NCBI RefSeq assembly: GCF_050624435.1
Contig: NC_134536.1
Coordinates: forward strand, 7,196,758-7,260,757
Direction: 5' to 3'
DNA: 64,000 nt
Source of the DNA: Tenrec ecaudatus
Lineage: Eukaryota; Chordata; Mammalia; Afrosoricida; Tenrecidae
Both the position numbers and the translations under genes were made by a program. Under the pieces are notes generated by a model, which ran no database searches, had not been told where the DNA came from, and saw only the letters and a program-made list of their open reading frames with translations. Within the stretch, counting starts at the first letter, position 1. Each line of letters starts with the position of its first letter. Positions 1 to 12,335 of this stretch are shown one piece after another.

Positions 1-504
1 GTTTTCCCACTACTGCAGCTTCCTCAAAACGTCATCGTGATAAGCCCCATGGTCCCGGTGCCCTCTGAGGCAATCCGTGAAGACGACCCTTTTGAAATCC
101 TTGGGAGAAAAGCGCCATATCCTTCTGAGCTGGCATCTCTGCCTTACACTCACCCGGGGTTTCAGCTCCCCTGGGAAGCCACCCGTTTGATCGGATGTCT
201 CTCGTCCTGAGCGAGGCTAAGCGCTCATTGCAAGGGACCTCAGTGAGACCAAGTCCAAGTGTACGACCATGACCACTGGCCGTCTGTCAGCCACTGAGTA
301 CAAGAGAGCAGAGCTTAAGCATTGTTTTTTTATGCTTTTTAATAAACCTAGTGCACAAATGAACTAGAGCCCTGGCAACAAGACCATCTGACTTTCCCCA
401 TAAAGCCATGTTGGATCCTCTGGAGCATTCTAGCCAAAGGTAGCAGTCAGCTCAAAAGGTAGAAATCAATTTTGGGTAGACCAAATAGTTGAAGCTAAAA
501 TGGA

Positions 505-835
505 AAGGCCAGAAGCAAACGCCCGTGGAAGACGTGTGACGTCAAGGATGGCGAGACGCCGTCTGACGGACTTTGGCCGCATGGCCAGGAGCCCTGGAGA
601 AGGACATCCTGTTTGCTAAAGCAGAGGGACAGCGACGAGGAGGCCCTCGAGCGCACGGTTGGCTTTCTCATCGAGGTCAGTCGGACGACCACTGACGTGG
701 TTTTCTGCGGGACTCGAAGGGGAGGCAGGAGGCGGATCTTTCTGAGCTTAGACCTTGTGGAGGGAGTCATCGCTCTGCACTCACGGCTAGAAGAAAAGGG
801 TCCAAAATGTGGGCTTCACTGAATGCCCCATAAGT
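505..835 (+). mobile_element. RTE (BovB-like) LINE fragment, 3' coding end
   Basis: The + strand carries a decayed match to the C-terminal 'FGHVV...D..LEKDI..GKVEG' region typical of RTE/BovB open reading frames (gactttggccgcatggcc, then aaggacatcctgtttgctaa, then agcagaggga). Frames are broken. Many copies of this same 3' end occur in the window. Confidence 0.6.
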
Positions 836-1050
836 TAAAACGGTAAGCGAGCCCATTGGGAAGCCGGGCTGCCCTCAGTGGACTGAGGAAGATGGTGTTC
901 AGTCAGAAGAGTCCATGCAAATGGACATGCAAAAGAGGCCTGGGTGACAGGTGAAGGCAGGCAGTCGTTGGTTGCTTCCATTCCAACTCATGGAGGCTGT
1001 GGGGGAGGAGGCTGGTTCTTCAGTCAATATGAAACTTACCCACCTCACTC

Positions 1051-1135
1051 ACTCACGGCCATTGAGTCGATGCCAACTCAGAGACCCTAGGACAGGGTAG
1101 CCCTGCCCCGGCCAGCTTCCCAGACTGAAACTCTC
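1051..1135 (-). repeat. AfroSINE fragment
   Basis: The 3' half of an AfroSINE in reverse orientation: ctcacggccattgagtcgat followed by the GACCCTAGGACAGGGTAG block and a 'cagactgaaactct' block. It abuts the A-rich end of the L1 fragment to its right. Confidence 0.7.
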
Positions 1136-1645
1136 TTTTTTTAAAAAACAATTATATTGGCACTTCATCCACGTATTTATACAGGTTGATAGTTCAATCA
1201 TATCCAGAAGAGTTGTACAATCATTACCACAATCAATTCTAGAACACTATCTTCTTCCGTGCTCATTGTTACTCATGTGTATTGCTTTTTCATTGTGGCA
1301 GGTACTTACCCGACAAAACGTTCTTCAATTTCACAACGCCTTCATGTATAATTCAGGCCCGTTAAACGATATTCTTCATGTTGTACAACCGTTATTGATA
1401 ACCTTTTCCAAATGATTCCACCACCATAACAAACTCAATGCCCCCTAAGAAGACCTCTTCCTCCTTCACCCGTGGTGACCGTAACTCCAGTGTGGTTTCT
1501 CTTTTTCTTCTGTATGTTTTTTAGTGGCTCTCTCGATATAACGTTCATATATCATACACTTCCATAGTTAAATTGCTTTTAATAAGAGTTGTATATACAT
1601 CATCACAATTGGTTCTAATGTCCCCTCCTTCCTTTGCATTCATTG

Positions 1646-1650
<5 letters not shown>
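1136..1650 (-). mobile_element. L1 LINE 3' region, reversed
   Basis: A T-rich AT-biased block resembling the antisense of L1 3' ends (ttgatagttcaatcatatcc, gttgtacaatcattaccaca, attgttactcatgtgtattg). It begins with a T/A-rich run at 1136 and ends at a CA microsatellite. No reading frame survives. Confidence 0.55.

Positions 1651-1694
<44 letters not shown>
1649..1694. repeat. (CA)n microsatellite
   Basis: About 22 CA dinucleotide units in an uninterrupted run. This is the only reason a long open frame (THTHTH) appears to cross here. Confidence 0.95.
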
Positions 1695-1695
<1 letters not shown>

Positions 1696-1757
1696 TCTTC
1701 CGAGAGCTGCTGGTGGCTTCAAACTGCTGGCCTGGCAGTTATGGCACCAGGGCTCCT
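1695..1757 (-). repeat. AfroSINE 5' fragment
   Basis: Reverse-oriented tRNA-derived head of an AfroSINE: gagctgctggtggcttcaaa, ctgctggcctggcagttatg, ending in gcaccagggctcct. Confidence 0.7.
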
Positions 1758-2317
1758 TCTGATAGGAACCAAAACATGGACAGTGACTGTTAGGGTGGTA
1801 GAATCTCTACCTTCTGGAATTTTACAAACTCCTTATAATGAATGTGAATTGTTATGCCAATCGGTAGAAATTACTTTTCAAGAACCCATGACGTTGGGTC
1901 AGCGAACGTACACATGAGTGTCATTTTCTTAATGGGGTTTGTATTTTAATACAACATTCAATGTCTTTCTTTTTTTTTTTAATCAATTATGTTCCCTAGT
2001 GACAGCTGAGCTCCCCAACTGGGGTTTAAGTAGGTAATTTGCTGTCATTTCGGGACTTTTCCTGCCAGTTGGATAGATTGCCTCATGTGGTTTCAGGTGC
2101 TGCTGGGAAGAGAATTCTGAGGCTGGTCACAGAGTGTCACTGTGTAGAGCCATCCTGTGAGGCTCTGCCTGGCCTCTGCAGAGAGAATCCACGGCCGGGC
2201 CGCCTGCCCTGGGCTTATTGGAATGGGAAAGAGACCTAGGACATTCAGAGTTCATGCGATGCATAGTATTTCCTATGGCTTTTCCTTTTATCCAGAATGT
2301 GCGCAAGCTCCAACCAA

Positions 2318-2485
2318 ACACACTGGCATTGAGTGTGTTAGAAGTGCCACTGGGGGTTCCCGAGACTGTAACCCTTTACAGGAGTAGAGAGCCTCCCTCT
2401 CCTTCTGCAGAGCAGCTGGTGGTTTTGAACTGCTGGCCTTGCAGTGGGCAGCCCGACATGTAACCACTCTGCCACCAGGGCTCCA
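2318..2485 (-). repeat. AfroSINE, reverse orientation
   Basis: Nearly complete copy: truncated 3' end (cactggcattgagtgtgtta), internal 'cccgagactgtaaccctttacaggagtag' block, then the tRNA-related head ending at ccactctgccaccagggctc. Confidence 0.85.
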
Positions 2486-2989
2486 GAGTGAACACAGCGT
2501 TATTCTAGTTCTTTGAGAGAAAGTATGGAGGCACGGAATCTAATTGAAAACCCTATTGACATTTGTTACATCAGTAGTTTCTTTGATTCACTCAGTTCAT
2601 CAGTTTTTCATTCAAAAATTAAATATTTATTGCATGTCTTAGATGAGGAGTGGCTTAAACAATGAAGACCTTGAATTGCCCCACCCCCTCTCATAGCAAG
2701 AAGTCTGAAGGCAAATTGTTCTGAGGTGGCTTCTGCCTTCTCCTCTGCCAAACTACTAACCTTGGGAATTCCGTAGTCCTGGACTTACTGCCTTATGGTC
2801 ACAAGATCGTGGACACCGCTCCGCCGATGACAGACAATAGTTATTGGCGTGGAGATTCTATTAGTTCATTTGCATATTCAGATTGAATCACTGAAAGGCC
2901 CCGGAAAGTGGCCTTAAGGAAACATTACTCACAGTGCTTTCATTTATTGCATGTGGCCTTGACCTGTAAGGGGGTGGGACTGTATAAGA

Positions 2990-3215
2990 ATTCCCAGTGC
3001 TTATGTCCTTCTGCCTGAACGTGAAGCCATTGGAAGTCCTCGAGCGGGGCCCACAAACAGCATCGGGATGCATGGTGAAGAAATCGAAGTGGTCCAGGAT
3101 TCACTCTTCTCAGGTCTATGGTCAACGCCCATGGAGGCATCGGTCAAGAAACCCGCAGCTCATTGTCTTGACATCTGCAGCTGAAGACCTCTTTAAAGCC
3201 TGAAAAGGCCACGAT
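2990..3215 (+). mobile_element. RTE (BovB-like) LINE fragment
   Basis: The + strand has a degenerate match to the RTE segment 'GEEIEVVQDF' (ggtgaagaaatcgaagtggt), followed by 'GIGQETRSS' (gcatcggtcaagaaacccgc) and the 'LLKSKDVT' region. All frames are broken. Confidence 0.65.
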
Positions 3216-3665
3216 GTCGCCAAAAGGACTAAGGGGTGCCTGGCAGCAGCCGGGGTACATTCAAGCTGGACCAGGGGCACGGGCGACTGGAGAGGAGTTG
3301 AGGCACCAGAGGCACCACGTTGGCGGAGAGTGCTGACTGTACCACAGCCTCCAGGAGGAGCAGCAAGTCTGTCTTACAGAAATGCAACCGGACACAACCA
3401 GAAAACAAAACTGGAGCAACACCATCTCTTCCCCTCTGGAGACGCTGCCAGGAGGGATCCATCGTTGGAGAAGGGCATCCTGGTTGGTAAAGCAGGTGGT
3501 CATGGAACAGGAGGCAGACTAATAAGACGGACAGACAGCAGAACTGCGGCCGTGGGCCACGCAGCCATGCTGTAGGGATGGTGTGGACGGGGCAATAGCC
3601 CACTCTGTCACACACGCACCTGTTTCATTCTGTTCTGTCTGAATCTGGGCGGCAAACATGGCGCA
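3216..3665 (+). mobile_element. RTE (BovB-like) LINE 3' end fragment
   Basis: Continues the RTE-derived stretch: the 3' end signature (gagaagggcatcctggttgg, taaagcaggtggtcatggaa) and a decayed tail. It could be a second overlapping copy rather than a direct continuation of the preceding fragment. Confidence 0.5.
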
Positions 3666-4814
3666 GGACTGGGCAAGGCTCCAGTCTGTTATCTATGAGC
3701 TATGAGTTGGCACCTAGCAACAACACCGCATTTCCAGAAGCCTAATGCATTGTTGGCCATTCAGCTTTAACTTCCTAAGTGTGAGTCCAAGAATTCTAAA
3801 CGTAGGAATGCACCAGAGGCTCCCAGGCAGATAGTGATCAGTGGATGAATGAATGGGTGAAAGGTTGAGTGCCTCAAAGCATCCTTGTTTCCGGGGCTCT
3901 GTTGAACAGAATCTGAGAGGACCGTCCCTAGGGTCACCAACTGTCCTCTGCTTCTGAGCACAGGGACTGCCGGTGCTTCATCTCAGGTATTGTCACCTCT
4001 TGTTATGAATGAAACTCTTCCAGGAATGGCCGCCAGCCCACAGTAAAGCTGACATCTTGGCGGATCTCTGGGTCCTGAGATATCCTCGTGGCCATGATGC
4101 TGAGCTCTCTAGAAGCGAGGATCCAGTAAGCCAGCCTCGGTGGGGCCCTCCAAACCACCCGTGGCTGCCTCCCATCAATGATTCATGTCATAAAAGCGGG
4201 GGAGTGCACTTGTTTCCTAGCGAAGTCTCTCTCTAGGTCCATTAGGTATGAGTCAGGTCGGGGAAATTGCCGGGGCTCGTGTAGCCTCCCTTTCTGAAAA
4301 AAAAAATCTAAGAACTAAAGCATTTAAAATCTAGCTCTATTGATCTCTCACCTGCCCGACACACCTCTTGCCCAAAAGCAAAGACCAGCAGTGACTAGGC
4401 CTCCCAGAACAGAGAGTCAAGGGCACACACGGAGGAGGAGAGTGAGGGGCCACCCCGTCACTGATGTCTCAGCACAGAAGGAAAAGCAAGGCCGTTTGCA
4501 TATTGCCTCCCAAAGTTGCCCCTCTGAGCAGACGCGCACCCACCCCCCTCCCCACTGAAGGGGGCTCATGCCACACTAGACAGCATCTACATCCTCCGAG
4601 TGCCATGCCGGCCAATCCCCAGGGGTTTATGGGATGTGTGTTTGCTGCTATGGAGGGGTCCCTGATTTATGGTGACCTCACATACGAAGGGACACATTGC
4701 TGCCTGGTCCTGCCCCACCCCCAAGATCAGGGGTAGTTTGGACCGTGAAGATGTTATCGCTGCGTGCTCATTGACTGAGTTTTGGAAGTGAATCCACAGG
4801 CCTTTCATCCTAAT

Positions 4815-5030
4815 GTCATTTTAGTCCGAAACTCCCCTGCAACCCACGCAGCGCCACAGCCACACAAAGTTCCACTGACAGACAGCATTGGCTGGACTCG
4901 GGGACATTGGCAGGGACTTGTACCTGGGTCTCCTGCATGCCAGGCGAAAATTCTCCGCCTGAACCATGGAGGCTGTGTTGGTGTCCATGAACCAGAGGAT
5001 CTCCACTTTGCAGTTTTGAGACCATGACAT
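4815..5030 (-). mobile_element. RTE LINE 5'-region fragment, reversed
   Basis: Contains the block 'ccactgacagac...ctgggtctcctgcatgcca', which recurs in decayed form near 14.85-14.99 kb. I read it as the antisense of the RTE 5' region from family knowledge; the assignment is moderate. Confidence 0.4.
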
Positions 5031-5849
5031 GGAGACGGGTCCCCTGTGCTCGCTCAAGGGTCCCTGATGCCTGTGCACCTGTCTAGCAGAGCACTCATGT
5101 CCCGGAGAAGGGCTGCACCTTACAGAGGCTGAGAAGGCTGGGGCTTGGCACTGAGTCCCCTGGGAAAGTGGCTTGGGTGGCTGCAATTAAGGCGGGACTC
5201 TCACAGTGGAGACTAGGCCAGGCTCATGTTTCTAAGGAGGCCAGGTATCTGTGGATCCCTGGGAGCCCTGGCTTGACCTTCAACCTCCTGCTAGCCTCCA
5301 GCTCTCCGAGCTAGCTGAGTGCCCACCTCTCTGAACAGAATAGCCCAGGGTTAGATGGGTTGGGGGTGGGGATGTCATGCTGAGGCTGTGAGTACCCTGG
5401 CCAGGGTAAGGAGGGACTGAGCAAGGTGGGGTGGGGGGAGCCTGCCCACCTGCAACCCCATGTAGGCTGAACGAATCAGACCCAGGCACTCTCTTAGGAT
5501 CCGGCTGCCCCTTGGCTCATAGGCACTCCCATCCAAGTGGGGACCAAGCCTTGGGTAAAGGGACAGAGGAGTTTGCTCCTGGCTTTGGTCTTGAGCCCAT
5601 CCATGTGGGTCAGCTGCGCTGGCTGACTCTCTGGATGTGGAGGACAAGAGAGGAGGCTGGGACAGGCTCTCTGCAGGACACAAGGCGAGGGGGGACAAGA
5701 GAGGAAAACATGGCCCTTCGTGAGGGCAGGCTCTGAGCTGAGGGTAGCTGGGGAGGTAACTAACCGTTATTAGCCAATATGACTTTGAACTGCCATCTTT
5801 TTAGGAATGAAGTCAGGACATAATTATTTATCTAACACTTGTCAGTCAA

Positions 5850-6030
5850 CATCGAGGGTCATCGGGCTGCTAACAACAAGGTTAGCAGTTCAAAAGCACC
5901 ATCCTCGGGAGAAAGATGAAGATTTCTATTCCCGTAAAGAGTCGGTCTTGGAAACCCACAGGGGCAGATCTACCTGTCCTCTAGTGTGGTTGAGTGGAGT
6001 TGTTGAGTTGGGCTGAGTTGAGGAGTTGTT
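5850..6030 (+). repeat. AfroSINE, 5'-truncated
   Basis: Sense-oriented: gggctgctaacaacaaggtt, agcagttcaaaagcacc, the 'gggagaaagatgaagatttctattcccgtaaag' block and 'ggaaacccacaggggcagat', then a GTTGAG-rich tail. Confidence 0.8.
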
Positions 6031-7314
6031 GGGTAGTGCAAACAGTATCCGTACCAGACTCCCAACTGAAAGTTTGGACGCTTGAGTCCCCGCGGGACCC
6101 CTCAGGAAAGGCCTGCTGACACTCTTGAACAACCGGCCACTGGAGGTCCTGTGGCGCAGTCAGTTCTGTGCTGACACTGTGCTGAGATCAAGAGCACACA
6201 GAAGCAAACCCATCCTGAGTAGCGTGTGAGTAAGAGAGGATGGTGGGCGGGCAGGAGATGCCCTCCGTCACCAGGGACCTGTGTGACAGAGCACCGTGGG
6301 CGGGACTTTGTGCCGGGTGCTCCCCCTGCATCGAGGCTCGGAAATATGGATCCCTTACTTTTCCAAACTGGCCCAGTTGGCCAGTGGCGATTTGAACCAG
6401 TGTCTGAAGCCAGAGATTGTCCACAGTCGCTGCTTTTCCCCTGCTGTTTACTCGAAGGCCGTGTGGCAAGGAAGGAAGTGGACCCAGCCTAAGACTGCCA
6501 GTAGACCCCTCCTGGGGCTCAATGTCCAACCCAAGAATAGACGGGTCTTAAGGGAGCAGTCACACTCGGGAGGTAATCAACCGTTTGACATCGAAAGGGG
6601 CATGCGCCCTTCTGTGCAGGGCAGAGTTCCAAATGCAGAGGAGCAGGAAAGCAGGAGGCATGGAGGAGCTGCAGGCCCAGGAGTGAGTGGGATGAGGGAT
6701 GCTACACCGTGGGGACAGCAATCAGCGGGACCACACTAGAGCGTGTGCAGTGCTGAAGGGAGAACGCATTTGCTCTGTAAACTTCATTTCACAACAGGAT
6801 TGATAATAATGAAAGACCCAGACCCAGACCCACCCTCACTGAGTGGTCTAGGAGGCGGGGGTGCATATACTGTTTTGGTATTTTTTTTAATCACCAGCTG
6901 GTAGTGCCCCAAACCTCATGCCTGCTCTTGTAGACCCAGAGCTGGGCCCTCAGGCAGCTCCCCACCTTGCCGTGCCCCAGGAGATGGCTGCCCGGGAGTG
7001 CTCCTGATCCCTCAGGTCGCCGTCCTGCACGGGGACATGGGGACAGACGGTTGCTGCGAGTCCGAATCATCTCTGTGGCATGAAGACAACCAGGCCATGA
7101 CTGAGTCATGAAGATTCCAGGAGCAATTCCATCTGCACCTGGCTTTGTGGCCACAGTTGGGAGGTTTCCTCATCGGCCGGAATATCAATGAAGGCAGAGA
7201 AGGAAGTTTCTTCACCTGGAAGACTGGCTGGGTTTTGTTTGTTTTTTTCTTTTTCTTAATTTACCTCAGCTGGGGGTTTCAGGAGCCTGAGGTTTTCATC
7301 AGGACTTGTTAGAA

Positions 7315-7505
7315 CAGGGGGTTCTCAACCTTCCTAATGCCGTGACTCTTTAATACAGTTCTTCATCTTGCGGTGGCCCCGCAACCAAAACATTATTCTC
7401 TTTGCTACTTCATAACTGTCATTTTGATACTGTTATGAATCGGGCGACCCCTGTGAAAGGGTCGTTCGCCCCCACAGGGGTCCCAACCCACAGGTTAAAA
7501 ACCAG
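7315..7505. mobile_element. SPIN-like nonautonomous hAT transposon
   Basis: A 191-bp element with hAT hallmarks. The left end is cagggggttctcaaccttcc; the right end (aggttaaaaaccag) is its inverted complement with mismatches. The flanks are an 8-bp duplication, tgttagaa at 7307-7314 and tgttagat at 7506-7513 (7 of 8 identical). Internal blocks such as ctttaatacagttcttcatc and tgctacttcataactgtcat match what I remember of the SPIN ('space invader') family, horizontally transferred hAT elements found in tenrec, bushbaby, bat, rodents and others. No transposase is encoded, so it was mobilised in trans. Confidence 0.8.
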
Positions 7506-7869
7506 TGTTAGATCTTTGTGGAAATCTCCAAAGATTGAATAATTTTTTAAAAAAAGAAAAAGCACATGTGCTCTTCACAGACGGCATTGCGACCAGAGAG
7601 CTGCCGCCCTCTGACCGCGCACAGACACTGGGAGACCCTGCGGTCACACCCGCTGTGACCGAGGAGAGCTGGCTGTGGGCTGGACCCAGGCAGGAGCCCG
7701 TCGGTGGCAAGCAGTGGCCCAGGCTCAGTCACTACCTCCGTGCCACAAAGTCCTGCAACCTGCTGCCCCAAAGATTCGTATGCTGCTGGGCGCCATTGGG
7801 TCGGCTCTCACTCACAGTGAGGTTCTGGCAGAGAAAAGGAAGCGGGGCGTCCTTGCTCGCCCTTCACAC

Positions 7870-8350
7870 AGTCACTGCCGCGTTTGATCCCATGGGTGCA
7901 GCCTCTGTGCCGATCCATCTCCCGGAGGGTCTTCCTCTTCTTCCTCAATCATGACGCCCCTCTCTGGGGTTTGCTCCCTCCTGAGGACGGGGGCCCAAGG
8001 AAGTAGACAAAGTTTCACCATCCTCTTTTCTAAGCATGTCTTTTCCCCAAGCCAGATGGGTTTGTGGCTCTGGCTGCCCATGGTGTATCCGATATTCTTC
8101 ACCAGCACGACAGTTGAGAAGCGTCCGCTCTTCTTTGGTCTTCAGCTCCCGCTCTCACGTGTATGTAAGGTGCATCGTAGTCCCCCAAAGGGACATCCTT
8201 GCTTGCCCCGCACTCTGAGGGGGTCTTTGGCAGCAGATTTGCCCGGTTTGTGGATCCACATGAAATGAAATACATGACAACTTCCCGCTCACCGCGTGGA
8301 GCGGCTCTACTGTGCCGTGGGGTCGCTTAGGTCAGAAACAACTTGCTAGC
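7870..8350 (-). mobile_element. RTE (BovB-like) LINE fragment, reversed
   Basis: The + strand shows the antisense of the RTE 3' coding region: gtgccgatccatctcccgga, atattcttcaccagcacgac, cgctcttctttggtcttcag. It is broken throughout, with no intact frame on either strand. Confidence 0.6.
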
Positions 8351-9321
8351 TCACAATCACCACTCAAGTTCAAGGTCATGGGCCCGTCTAGCTTCTTGTC
8401 TTATTGACAGCCTGAGAGTGGCTAGGAACGTGAGCTCAGGTTGCAAACAGATCTCACCCATCTTGTTATCTGACCTTGTACGGACTGTCCAGTCATACGA
8501 AACCTTTGTTTCCGCGTCAGTCGAACTGCCTCCGAGACTGGGTTTTTTTCCCTGAAGGTTAACGAGATGTTATGTGTAACTTCCTGCCTCTTGCTGGGTG
8601 CTATTCAGAAAACCGTGATGTTGAACTTGCAGGTGTTTTAATCTTGTAGACGTGACAACCACAGAGAGCTCATCTATTCTCCTTCCATCTTTGTTTTTCC
8701 TCATGGCAGAAACATCACCTCTAGTCTCTATCTGTGTCTGTGCCGTGCTTCCTCGGATTAGGGAGGAGCGGACTTCGGGATTTGTTTGTTTCTTTACCAC
8801 TACTCAGGACCAGCAATGACATACATACTTAGATTCGTCCATTCTCTGTAGTCTTGGGTTTTTTAACTGGTCTAAAATTGGACTTTGGGGGAGGAATGAA
8901 GGGCTCTTTATTACAGGGCAGGATGAGAATGTTGAGTATGATTCATGGCTGTCTGCGGAGTTTGATCTGCTTTAATGGACATCATGTACCATACGGAGAT
9001 ATTGAACAAAGGGCTGTTCTATAAAAATTTCAAATCAGCTAATTTTATATAGGCTTCTGCCAACCCAGTAGCGGATGATGAGTTTTTAATTGAGCAATGT
9101 TCTCCTTAGAAACGGTCTCAGAGACCATTCAAGTTCGTCTAGAATCATTTCTATCCTGTCTCGTCTTGGGTCTTGGGCCATAAGAACTCTGAAGAATAAA
9201 AATGCTGACCTCGGCCTTGGATGTGAGGGTCTGACAGGGCCTCAGTGTTCTGTTGGGTGAGTCGTTGCCTTCTGGAGACTTGCTGGAAAAAGGCATGTCA
9301 CCTCCGGTGTTGTGTGATCAG

Positions 9322-9545
9322 GGCCATCGAATGAATGCTGACTCACAGAGACACCACGGTGACTGAGGAGGACTGGCCCCTAGGGGTTCCCAGGCTGTAA
9401 TCTTTAGCAATTAGCAGTTCAAAACTACCAACAGCTCTGCGGTTGCAAGGTGAGGCAACAGTCTCGGAAATAGCAGGGGCAGTTTTACCAAGGTGACCAT
9501 GAGTCAGCATCGACTCACTGGCAGTGAGTTTGGGTTTAATGTTAA
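9322..9545 (+). repeat. AfroSINE pair remnant
   Basis: Left part (9322-9405) reads as a reversed AfroSINE 3' end (gaatgctgactcacagagac, gttcccaggctgtaatcttt). Right part (9405-9545) is a sense copy (tagcagttcaaaactaccaa to gagtcagcatcgactcactg and ggcagtgagtttgggttt). The two heads appear fused or deleted where they meet. Confidence 0.65.
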
Positions 9546-9904
9546 TGGGAGGAGATGACCTGGTTTTTCTTCCAGAACTGCGGGGCGGGTCTAACCACCA
9601 AGCTTTCCGTGAGGCCTCCTGACCTCGAGAGGACCCCAAGGGCTGCAGGTTGCAGGAGAAGAATACCGCCTTACTCATTTCACCCTGGCTTGCACCCACT
9701 TCCCTTTCCTCTATGGGCAGCAGAGCCCCTGGGCTTGCTCTGCTCTGCAGCCCAAAGTACTGGGAGAGCTGCTCCCTACATGGCTGCCCAGGAGTTTTTG
9801 GGCCCGGGTTGATACTCATCCAAGCAGGATGTGCTATCAAGTGGGCCTATGCACAAGCGAACAAAACACTGCCCACTCCTGTGCCATTCTCACAGGGATT
9901 CCTG

Positions 9905-10735
9905 TTCGTGAGCCCACAGTTGCAGGCACTGGGTCAATCCATCTTGTAGAGAGCCTTCTACTTCAGCAAGCATGATGTTCTTCTCCAGGGGCTGGTCTAT
10001 CTTGACCACATGTCCAAAGCATGTAAGAGGAATCTCACCATCCTTGATTCTACGGGGCACTCTGGCCTTACTTCTTTTAAGACCGATCAGCTTCTCTTGA
10101 TAGCTGTCCATGAGGCTTTCGACATTCTTCGCCAGCACCAAGAAGTCATATGCATCGATTCTTCTTTGGTCTTTTTTATTCATTGTCTGACTTTCACACG
10201 TATATGAGGCAACTGAAAATAGCATGACACCTTAGTCCACAAAGTAACATCCCTGCTTTTGAAGATGCTGCTGAGGTCTCGTGTAGCAGATTCACTTCCT
10301 GCAACTCTTCTTTGAGTCTCTTGACTGCTGCTTCCAAGAGAATTGATTGTGGATTCAAGCAAGTCCTGGACCACTTCAACCTTTTCTCCAGTTACCGTGA
10401 TGCTCCCCATGGGTCCACTTGTGAGGGATTTGGGCTCCTTGACTTTGAGTTGTCATCCACACTGATTACATACTGATCTTCATCAGCATCTCCTCACTTT
10501 CAGCAAGCAAGGTTGTGCCATCTGCATAGCTCAGCTTGCTAATCAGCCTTCCTCCAGTCCTGATGCCACACTCTTCTCCATATAATCCAGCTTCTCGGAT
10601 GATTTGCTCCGCCCGCAGCCTGAATAAGTTTGGTGATAGCACACAACCTCTCTCGATTTTAAACCATGCAGCCTTCCCTTGCTCTGTTCCTGTAACTGCC
10701 TCTTTTGATCCAAGAGGACGCAGAACATTTTTTTT
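9905..10735 (-). mobile_element. RTE (BovB-like) LINE, 3' part of ORF, reversed
   Basis: One of the better preserved RTE fragments. Read on the - strand it gives 'CFGHVVKIDQPLEKNIMLAE' near 9965-10025, preceded by the 'KSRDVTLWTKVSC' segment near 10230-10275 and further upstream 'GLISKLSYADGTTLL' near 10510-10555, in the order of a BovB-type ORF end. Several frameshifts and stops make it a dead copy. Confidence 0.8.
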
Positions 10736-11944
10736 TTACTATGTTATGCCAATTGAATGAATTTAGTGTTCCCCGAAGACATCGTTCTAAACTCCTAGGC
10801 TCAATGACTCATTTCCTCAAGGTGTTTGGTTAGTCTAAAGATATTCTCATAACTTGGCCCCGGCATTATGCTCTACCACATTATGAATATATTTGCAGTA
10901 AAGTGAATATATATACATATCGACATATACACAAATAACCTGTCAAACCTAAATATCCTGCATGTACTCCCATTCCTCCTCCTACCCCCTTCAGCTTGCG
11001 TGTCTGTCTGTCTCCTCATTAATCACTGTCGTTATAGGATGTGTACAGACAGGACTTACCTCTGTGCCTTTTAACCTTGCACTCCTTCCAGTGTCTTCCT
11101 CTTTCTCCATCATTTTTCTTGCTGACTTGCCTCTAATGGTTCATCACCTTCTCCTTCCCAAGTTAGCACCAGTCTCCCCTCTAGCCAGTAACTTGCTCTC
11201 CCTGACCCTCTCCCTGAATTGTAATTGACTTGATGGCAGTAAGTTTGGGGTTGGTGTGTTTTGTTTTGTTTTTTTGACACTCCCAAGAGTATTTCATTTG
11301 CTGTGAAACCCTTCTTGATATATTTTTTTATAGTAGTAGATTCTCCATGACTTGAGACCAGAGGAGCTTGATGGTGCGCGGCCACCACTCTCAACTGCTC
11401 TCAAAAGGTTCTGGATTGAGTGAGAGAAAAATGTGGAATAAAACTCAAAATGATATAGAAGGCTTCCTGGCTGGATAGAGGCAGATGGAACCTCAGAGAC
11501 TATGGCCCTGAGGCACCTTTCAAATCTGCATGTGAGCTCCCTCCCTTCCCCCCTCCGGCTCAACTTTCATCAAAACAATAGTTCTATAAGGAGAATAATT
11601 TCACTTGGGGCGATACCGCGTGAGATCACAATGCAGCGTCTACCTAAGGATAAAGTTCAGAAGGGAGGTCGGGAAGGAGTCGGAATGGAACCTGGCTGAA
11701 GCTCTTCTCCTGTGTCTCACCCCACTCTCACCTCGCTGCACCCACTCAGGAGCTGAGGGATGGTGGAACCAAGCAGTAGCAAGAGAAGTCTGGGTGGGCA
11801 GGGATCTGAGGGGTTATGGAGGAGTCCAGCAAAAAAGGCAGAGAGAGAGAGCAAGAGAGAGGTAGCAGGGTATCAGGGAGGCCTGAGAAAGCACTGGGCA
11901 ATCTTGCTCACTCTAGGGATCCCCAAGCTTGTGGTCCGAACCTC

Positions 11945-12335
11945 TCAGAATGCTAGGCCTAGTTGTCAGTTGGTACTGTCAAGTGCGTCCCTGTGCATAT
12001 CTACGCAATGCATCCAAGAAGGAAACGCTGCCCGATCTTGTGCCATCTTCACCTTGACTCTCACCTTGGAGCCTTTGTGGCAGCCACCATGTCAGTACAC
12101 CTCGCAGAGAATCTTCTTTCTCGCTGCCCTTGTACCTTACCTGGCAGGATGCCCTTTTTTCAGGGACTGGTCTCTGCAGGCGTGGGAAGTCTCACCGTCC
12201 TCCCTTCTAAGGAGCATCCTGGCTGCACTCCGTCCGAGACAAACTTATTTGTTCCATCTTCAGAAAACGGGCTAAGTGGTATTACATCGTAGGGATTGCA
12301 GTCAATGACATGAAACAAAATATGTCTCACCGATT
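11945..12335 (-). mobile_element. RTE (BovB-like) LINE fragment, reversed
   Basis: Antisense RTE 3' end: cgctgcccgatcttgtgcca, ttgtggcagccaccatgtca, ttcagggactggtctctgca, ctaaggagcatcctggctgc. This block recurs at 25.0, 35.4 and 52.9 kb, which helps define the family within the window. Confidence 0.7.
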
